Shown here piece by piece: positions 62,394 to 64,000 of a stretch of DNA of 64,000 nucleotides; position 1 is the first letter of the stretch, and the number at the start of each line of letters is the position of its first letter. The notes under the pieces were generated by a model that ran no database searches, was not told where the DNA came from, and was given only the letters and a program-made list of their open reading frames with translations. Both the position numbers and the translations under genes were made by a program. Where the stretch lies: contig NZ_FQVP01000007.1 of assembly GCF_900129395.1 (NCBI RefSeq), positions 88,901 to 152,900 of the forward strand, given 5' to 3'. Origin of the DNA: Pseudosulfitobacter pseudonitzschiae. Lineage in GTDB: Bacteria > Pseudomonadota > Alphaproteobacteria > Rhodobacterales > Rhodobacteraceae.

Positions 62394-63926
62394 ATGAATT
62401 TTGCAGACGACCAATATAGTGCAGCACGTTCATTCGCATACACGATGATAGTTGTTGATGACGATCCAGTATCTGATCGCGTTGAGCCTGAGCCAGTCAC
62501 CGAGGCTAAGACGCCTGGAAGGCGAGATGCTGCTGCGGCCAAGACCTCTAGAACGAAACCTGTAGTAACACGATCACATCCTTTGAAAGCAAAAGAGCTA
62601 ATAAAGAGTGCACTTGATTTGGGGCTCGTTTGCTCGGTTGTGAATCCCACAGGTGATGAAGGCAGTGTTGCAAAAAGTGTTGCAAGGACTGCTCTAAGGG
62701 CGGACATTGTCTCCCTCGACTGGCAAATGAACAACGATGACGATGGGTTGTTGGCGTCTGAAATTATCAAGGAGATTCTTCATAAAGATGAAGAAATTGG
62801 AGGTCGTCTCAGGTTAATCGCGATCTATACTGGCGATAGAGATAAGGACGGAATCCTCGAAAAAATCGCTGATAGGCTCAATGCGGCTGAAGAAATTACC
62901 AACACCGTTTCTAAGAACGAAGACACGCTGAGCAATACGGCAGGTCTATGCGTGATTTGGCGTGAAAAATCGGGGGGCAATGAAAAGCTCGAAGGTGCCA
63001 TTTCTGAAACCCAGCTTCCAGAGGCATTATTGAAGGCGTTCGCCAAATTATCAAACGGACTTCTGTCAAACGTCGCTCTTGCAACGATTTCATCGATGAG
63101 AGACACGACGCATCATGTTTTGAGCAAATTCTCGTCAGAACTCGATGGCCCGTTCTTTCATCACCGTGCACTTCTAAAGAACTCTTCTGAATCAATGGAT
63201 TACGCAGTTTCTATCGTCATGAGCGCGTTGAAATCTGAGGTGGACAAGTCAAAAGTCACCTCGAAATATACGACTGTAGACGCAATAAAACGTCGCTTAA
63301 GCCAAATGCCTCAGAGCCCTGAAAATTTCACACTCCGGTACTCGAAAAAAGATCAAGAAAAAGAGTTTAAACTGCATATTGACGATGTCATTTCAATTAT
63401 GGAACTTGGTTTTTCTGCTTGGCCAGAACAGGACAAGCAAGCAGCTGTTGGGCGGCAACAGGACAAACAAGCCAGCCCAATGCCGCCAAAAGATGCGTTT
63501 TCCAAGAGTTTTTCTACTCTGTTCTGCGATACCATTGAGACGGCAAGTTTTTCCATGCGGCAATTCTCGTTCTTGACTAACTCTCAGTCAAGCGAGCTCA
63601 GTATGGTACACCGAAAAGCGCCGCCAAAATTGGGGCTAGGATCAGTCATTTTCTCGGACGCTGACGGCGGCTATTTTTTGTGCTTACAAGCGACCTGCGA
63701 TACTGTTCGTGGGGCTGGATTGTTTTTCTTTGTACCGCTCGAAGTCGTGGATAGTGATGCCCCTGATATCGTCGTTCCTCATGGAAGAAATGGAGCGCTT
63801 ATCAACTACGTGGGCCTTTCGGTTCCGCCAAAGTGCTACACCAAATCCCTATCTCTTGATTTTGGTGTGATAAACGATTCCATAGGGCATATCCCAATAT
63901 GCTATGGTAATCCCCCCCGATCTTAA
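62394..63926 (+). CDS. Receiver-like partner protein, C-terminus altered by IS
   Basis: 510-residue protein with an atypical receiver domain: an acidic VVDDDP pair (Asp22-24), then a 40-residue basic/low-complexity insert, a candidate phosphoacceptor Asp109 (SLDWQM) and Thr146 (IYTGD). The rest, about 350 residues, is unrecognised. The ATG is 14 bases after the GHKL stop, so they form an operon. The last six residues (GNPPRS) and stop lie inside the IS end, so the native C-terminus is lost. Confidence 0.65.
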   Translation: MNFADDQYSAARSFAYTMIVVDDDPVSDRVEPEPVTEAKTPGRRDAAAAKTSRTKPVVTRSHPLKAKELIKSALDLGLVCSVVNPTGDEGSVAKSVARTALRADIVSLDWQMNNDDDGLLASEIIKEILHKDEEIGGRLRLIAIYTGDRDKDGILEKIADRLNAAEEITNTVSKNEDTLSNTAGLCVIWREKSGGNEKLEGAISETQLPEALLKAFAKLSNGLLSNVALATISSMRDTTHHVLSKFSSELDGPFFHHRALLKNSSESMDYAVSIVMSALKSEVDKSKVTSKYTTVDAIKRRLSQMPQSPENFTLRYSKKDQEKEFKLHIDDVISIMELGFSAWPEQDKQAAVGRQQDKQASPMPPKDAFSKSFSTLFCDTIETASFSMRQFSFLTNSQSSELSMVHRKAPPKLGLGSVIFSDADGGYFLCLQATCDTVRGAGLFFFVPLEVVDSDAPDIVVPHGRNGALINYVGLSVPPKCYTKSLSLDFGVINDSIGHIPICYGNPPRS

Positions 63927-64000
63927 GGGGATGCGGAAGTAGAATTTTCTCGGCAGGATGAACGAGGAGATTCCGATGAAGAAGACACGTTTTACCGAGG
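63905..64000 (+). mobile_element. Left end of an IS3-like insertion sequence
   Basis: From about 63905 the sequence begins TGGTAATCCCCCC, then GGGGATGCGG and a transposase start. The TG terminus and the MKKTRFTE start are typical of IS3-family elements. The rest is outside the window. It sits inside the 3' end of the receiver-like gene. Confidence 0.6.
63976..64000 (+). CDS. IS3-family transposase OrfA, 5' end only
   Basis: ATG at 63976 after GAGGAGA, reading MKKTRFTE, a common start of IS3 OrfA. Only eight codons are visible, so the family call rests on this and the IS end. Confidence 0.55.

Overview
The window comes from a high-GC alphaproteobacterium, most likely a marine Rhodobacteraceae (Roseobacter-group) member. 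The evidence is the complete taurine dissimilation locus with a TauR-type regulator, a SoeABC-type sulfite dehydrogenase linked to xsc, roseobacter-style short ATGA-overlap operons, and ordinary alphaproteobacterial housekeeping genes. No rRNA, tRNA or CRISPR array is visible.

Bases 1-34,400 look like core chromosome. In order they hold: the mlaA-mlaC lipid-transport pair; a type I secretion ABC/HlyD pair; a RidA-GDPD pair; a FemAB-like/phhB/mscS run; a peroxiredoxin; a ferredoxin-reductase-like flavoprotein with rsmD; an orphan TupA-like binding protein; map; sfsA; a run of four overlapping genes from a MoCF-domain protein to an OmpA protein; a LysR regulator; a CorA/ZntB transporter with an ArsR regulator and divergent NIPSNAP/ABM genes; fadH; rppH; a PfkB kinase with nth; a Hint-domain gene broken by an in-frame stop; an AraC-MGMT fusion; an OmpA lipoprotein; an FMN reductase; a VOC protein; a divergent FAD oxidase/mnmD pair; a DMT transporter; a soluble lytic transglycosylase; and dapA.

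Bases 34,374-49,566 form a taurine degradation island. TauABC imports taurine. Tpa transaminates it to sulfoacetaldehyde. Xsc releases sulfite and acetyl phosphate. AckA recovers ATP. SoeABC oxidises sulfite to sulfate and feeds electrons to the quinone pool. xsc, ackA, soeA, an unrelated lower-GC gene, soeB and soeC read as one six-gene minus-strand operon. TauR sits just upstream of xsc. The divergent tpa/tauA promoter region and the tauR 5' region carry repeat structures that could be operators.

From about 50.1 kb the character changes to lower-GC accessory DNA. A tight leftward operon encodes a TnsA-like nuclease, a DDE transposase (TniA/TnsB), an AAA ATPase (TniB/TnsC) and a 604-residue TniQ, which together make a Tn7-like transposition module. 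To its right lie a small HTH regulator, an unknown protein, two overlapping HNH nucleases, and a two-gene module. That module is a 988-residue protein with GHKL ATPase domains at both ends plus a candidate phospho-histidine, followed by a receiver-like partner. The partner's 3' end runs into the left end of an insertion sequence at the window edge. This right-hand block looks like a mobile defence or regulatory island and is the best candidate for an undescribed system. Its function is inference only.
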